From Siphonodentalium dalli (lineage: Eukaryota; Mollusca; Scaphopoda; Gadilida; Siphonodentaliidae), in assembly GCA_032622095.1 (NCBI GenBank), contig CP136066.1, positions 168,772,664 to 168,836,663 of the forward strand: a DNA stretch of 64,000 nucleotides. The letters run 5' to 3'. The position numbers were made by a program, and so were the translations under genes. Within the stretch, counting starts at the first letter, position 1; every line of letters starts with the position of its first letter. Below, in pieces: positions 60,200 through 64,000 of this stretch. The notes beneath the pieces are model-generated. The model worked only from the letters and a program-made list of their open reading frames with translations, had not been told where the DNA came from and did no database searches.

Positions 60200-60439
60200 T
60201 TACTGACACGTGCCGAAGTTTTTACATTTCCACTTAGATGTCTCCTTTGTGTGGAATGCTTCTTTGCCAGTGATCCCACCACATTTATAGTGGTACCAAG
60301 AACGACACCAATCACAGCTGACACAATTAAGGTCCTCAATTGGTGTCCATTCACATTCTTGTTTGCAGACTATACAAGGCCAACTTATATTATCTGTGTT
60401 TTGGCTCCAGACAAGGTTTCTTTGCTGGAGGTTGTACAC
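60200..60439 (-). pseudogene. PHD-type zinc finger fragment
   Basis: PHD fingers read histone tails or take part in DNA-element proteins. The frame has SWPCIVCKQEC, then NCVSCDWCRSWYHYKC and SKWKCKNFGTC. These give Cys-x2-Cys, Cys-x2-Cys, His-x2-Cys and Cys-x5-Cys, with the Trp-Tyr-His typical of PHD. The frame closes with TAA soon after; a donor (TCA|GTAAGG) at the same place could instead lead to the basic repeat tail at 59640-60168. Upstream, a different frame carries a Lys/Pro-rich lead-in, so a frame break is likely near 60420. Mobile-element origin is plausible but not shown. Confidence 0.6.
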
Positions 60440-60516
60440 TGGTGCTGAAGACTGGGACGCAAGGCTTGTTTTTTGTTCTGGGAATTGGATTCGCGGGAAT
60501 TGGATTTTTCATGAAG

Positions 60517-60876
60517 AATAGTCCCTAAAGTTGACTTTGTCTTACGTATAACCCCCGAAATATACCTAAACCCCTGTTTCGTTCTCTATCCCCAACGTAT
60601 ACCCTTGCCTTGAAAGCAATTTATTATTGTTTATAAACATCTTCTGCTCTATATATATTCGTATAATAGTCCCTTGTAACGTGCTAACTATACACATATA
60701 AGTTAAATATATAGATTAGGGACTATTATACGAATATATATAGAGAAGATGTTTACAAACAATTATAAATTGCTTTCACGGCAAGGTTCTCCGTTTGGGG
60801 TAAGAGAACGAAACAGGGGTTTAGGTATATTTCGGCGGTTATACGTAAGACCAAGAAGACCAAATTAGGGACTATT
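60517..60876. repeat. 360-bp palindrome
   Basis: It starts AATAGTCCCTAAAGTTGACT and ends with the matching AATTAGGGACTATT. The arms of about 150 bp include CGTATAACC, AACCCCTGTTTCGTTCTC and TATATATTCGTATAATAGTC in inverted form. A further partial end, TTAATAGTCTCTAAATTG, follows at 60887. Confidence 0.9.
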
Positions 60877-61039
60877 GTTCGTGATTAATAGTCTCTAAAT
60901 TGCAGTTATTTTTCTTACATATAAGCCTCGAATAATACCGATAACTTACCACTTTAGTATAGGTGGACGGAACCATCTATATACCCATATCGCCTCATGC
61001 CGACATTCCAGGCAAAGAGCTTGTATTTCTTTTCAACAA

Positions 61040-61501
61040 AATACGAAAACAATCGCTCCATGTGGGCAATGTCGGAGGGTGCGTACATGCTTCTCAGGTT
61101 CACCCATTCCATAAAAAGTCTCTAGTTTAAACCGTTTACCCACACAAAGGCGCACAATTTTACTCTTCCACAATGTCTCAGGTTTGACGTCCAAAAGGAT
61201 CTTCTGATTTCGCCAGGCCTCTGCGATAACGGCCCTACCGCATCAACTATCTCCATCCAAACTTTATATTCTGTTCTATTTTCGTTGTCACGCATAGCTA
61301 CTACCTTCTGAGAATGAAAAATATCGAGGAACATATCAAAAATAGGGTTCACGGAGTTCAATTGATGCATGTAATAGTCGCTTGCACTTCCCTATAACAT
61401 GACAATCGATCAAGTGGAGCGTCTTCTAGCTCATACGGGGCATCTTGGATTGTGGCTAATGTAGTTATATTCCCAACGTCTTTAGGTAACCTCTCCGCCA
61501 T
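61040..61501 (-). pseudogene. Hypothetical broken coding region
   Basis: An ATG in the context AAAATGGCGG at 61501 begins MAERLPKDVGNITTLATIQD; a frame change near 61385 leads into SASDYYMHQLNSVNPIFDMF and EYKVWMEIVDAVGPLSQRPG. Another change near 61195 leads to LLDVKPETLWKSKIVRLCVG and FKLETFYGMGEPEKH. The peptides are clearly protein-like, but no family is recognised. Confidence 0.4.
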
Positions 61502-61509
61502 TTTAGCAG

Positions 61510-63720
61510 CGTGACAACCTTCATACGCGGATGCGCGGGAACGTATTGTTAATTACTCTAGCTGTTTAAACTGTTAAATAAAATTTTCACACATCATTTA
61601 CTTAGTAGCATGACCATCAAGTTGATGTTAAATCGGCTCTGGGTCCAGCTAGTGCTTGAATTATATTCTTTAATTAAGGTTGAGAGCAGTATAAGCTGAA
61701 ATTGTTTTAGGAAACCTGAATTTCAATCACATAGTGACCGTCCACACCATATGAAACTCATTCAATCCTATCGTATTATAACCGGACTTCGGTCAGGAAT
61801 ATTACATCTCCTAGTTTAGTGAGGACATAAAATTTACCCTAGCTCGATTCAGAACAAGCAACCACTCATTACCAATAGAAAGGCTGATGACATAGTACAC
61901 CCGCGATGATCCAATATGTACACTATGTTACAACGGCCAAATCGGTGACGAAATTCACTATATGTTTTACTGTCAATCATTAACAGCGAAAAATGCTGTT
62001 GCACAAGTCATACTGGAATTGCCCAAGTCCAATGAAACTAAAAATCTAGTTCTCCACGAGAAAACCATCTATAGCTAGGATACTCTGTAAATTTGTCGAG
62101 CTTATGGGTGGTCGACTAGCTACGTGATGAGGTCAGAGAGATTTCGCATACTATGTCTCCTCCCCACGGCTGTGCTTTAGGGTAGTATGGTGTGGGGTCC
62201 TTGTTGGTCTTCTCCAGTGACTGGTTTACCCTGCCCCTGATAAGGTTACAACCAGAATAATATATCTTTATTAAATTGATTATATCTTTATTCGTCTAAC
62301 ACTGCCTCTGATATTATGTATACATATGTAAACATGTTCTCTCAACCATTGATGTATGGTATAAGAAATAAATATATCTATCTAACTCACACTTTCGTTC
62401 ACCCCAATCACGGCGACTCTCTTGTGCTTGAACATGGGTTCCGCAAGTGGCTGGATTAGAATATCGGCTGGATTAGAATATGTTAACCAACAGTTGAATT
62501 GGCAATATGTCCGAATCCCATGGACATTGTTGAGAGGACATAACCGTTTAAACAATAGGCAGGTTTTATATGGAAAAATGTAAAGTATATATCATAACGA
62601 TTTGAGAATCGGTTGATAAAACAAATACAGATGTGTCTAACAAGGAAGTCTATACTAAATGAAGTTTGAATTCGCTTTAAATCATTAGAATATTTAATAT
62701 GGAAATGAGATTGCATTTACATCGGCAATTAGCAATACCCTCTTTTTGCTTCAACTATGGGTGTTATGGTATGTATACAAATTACATTTTGAAATAAAGT
62801 TAGAACATAATAGAAAAAGTATACCATATAGCTGCCATCACAAACCCCGGATAATATTTTTCTACAACAAAAATGAGCATATGTCCTCAGATGAATGCAT
62901 TTATTCCAGATTTAATTATTTATACATACTGTTCAAAACCTACATTCGTAAAGCGGAACCTTCCCGCGATGGGACGGCGGTCAAATCTTTATTTCAAATC
63001 TGTATATTTACGGAAATTTCGGCTTTTGTGAAGTTATCGAACACGCCGTGTAATTAGAAGTAAAATGTATTTACATTTCATACATACTATCACTTCGTGA
63101 TTTCAAATGAATTTATACTCTTGTAAACATTGCGATATTATAAATATGGCATCACATTAAACAGTCCAATTGTCAACTCGTGTGCAATCGACAACAGATA
63201 TATTTTCTATTAAGTAAACCGCTCTATTGTCACAATGGTAATTTTGTATTGCAGTTAATTGTGATTTAGGAGAGGCAAATCAGTGCAAAAATGCGATGTG
63301 AAATTAACTATACACGGCACTTCAACATGACACAGCATAATCCCAAATTTAAGCGATTTTTATCACTTGCTTGTTTATGTTGAAGTAGACAGACTACAAT
63401 ATAACTAGACCGAATTCATGTTGATACGAAATATCAAGACCGAGATGGAATATCAATTTGATAATATGTTTGAAGATTGATTACAGTACTTTGCGTTCTG
63501 CTGATGGGCGATTGCGTTCTTATTCTTTATAGTGCATTAATATGGGTAGGCAATTTAAAACTCTAATTATTTACCGCTATGGTACTTCCATAGTTGCAAT
63601 TCGATTGGATCGAACGATCCTGCTCTCCTTAAAGCTTTTTTCTTGGGTGACGTTCCTGATGGCGCAGCTGTAAACAATAATAATTACAAGTACGTTATTT
63701 GAGATAATAGTTGAAAAGGC
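61510..63720. other. Gene-free stretch
   Basis: No supported coding region. 62110-62400 ends in ATATCTATCTAACT after a GC-richer segment and might be another retroelement 3' end. Confidence 0.35.
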
Positions 63721-63724
63721 GGAA

Positions 63725-64000
63725 TTGTGTTCAGGTGCGACTTCGAATCTTGCCAATCGAGATGGGTGGACGACACTCTATTCACGGCCAAATATCCGAG
63801 CCCGCAATTGTTATATTTATTCTTGTTGTCAACTGTGGGTCGCCGAGGTACTAACTTTGTCCCGACATTGTCCCAGCAGAATGTTGCGCCCCTTTGCAAT
63901 GAAAAACGAAAAAGTATTATCAAAGAAATTAGTTGACTCTGGAAAAAATAGGGATGCATAATAAATAATATATAATGCCATATTATGGGTACGCTCAAAT
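63725..64000 (+). repeat. Dispersed repeat, copy 3 (cut by window end)
   Basis: It matches 38055-38225 and then 39305-39400, including the 56 bp missing in copy 1. The match runs to the last base of the window. Confidence 0.85.

Noticed and set aside
61122-61370. Myb/SANT-like DNA-binding domain
   Set aside because: A loose resemblance in the Trp spacing only; the neighbouring frames do not continue a Harbinger-type protein, so it is kept as hypothetical.

Overview
The window is animal nuclear DNA. It is AT-rich, intron-containing (GT-AG boundaries are visible at several exons) and mostly built of mobile elements at different stages of decay. The gene families present (piggyBac, PIF1-like helicase, a FEN/XPG-like nuclease with a Tesmin-type cysteine-rich tail, a non-LTR retrotransposon and a DUF6589-like repeat gene) together suggest a marine invertebrate, most likely a mollusc. 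The species call is inference; no marker gene fixes it.

Positions 1-27103 form one very large inverted repeat. The left arm (1-4240, entering from outside the window) is repeated in reverse at 16215-20021, 23032-23336 and 26234-27103. The arms look about 97-98 % identical by eye. The right arm alone carries two insertions: a 3.0 kb transposon with terminal inverted repeats and a GAA target duplication (20022-23031), and a 2.9 kb repeat-rich segment (23337-26233). It also carries a ~730 bp tandem duplication. Between the arms lie a PIF1 helicase C-terminal exon, a decayed piggyBac transposase, a long palindrome and a large minus-strand nuclease gene (11836-16214). That gene contains one intron and about six single-base frameshifts, and its readable N-terminal end stops exactly at the arm boundary. 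A diverged partial arm copy at 56567-57190 shows that arm sequence is also dispersed elsewhere.

27104-40000 is gene-poor. It holds a TTAA-flanked MITE, a palindrome, fragments of a DUF6589-like gene and a possible SGNH-like fragment. 38050-44800 is a patch of duplicated gene segments: a Tudor/BEN-like N-terminal module with a fresh in-frame 174 bp duplication, a second broken PIF1 copy and several direct duplications. 45160-47170 is a longer broken DUF6589-like gene.

51126-54070 is a 5'-truncated LINE with endonuclease tail, reverse transcriptase and terminal zinc knuckle. 57410-57991 encodes a recognisable Tpt1/KptA RNA 2'-phosphotransferase domain with key residues missing. 59640-60440 holds a PHD-finger gene remnant with a coding minisatellite. 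The window ends in another copy of the 38 kb dispersed repeat.

No rRNA, tRNA or CRISPR array was recognised. Most coding features are mobile-element genes or pseudogenes rather than host genes. The best candidate for something undescribed is the palindromic structure at 1-27103 and the nuclease gene between its arms.
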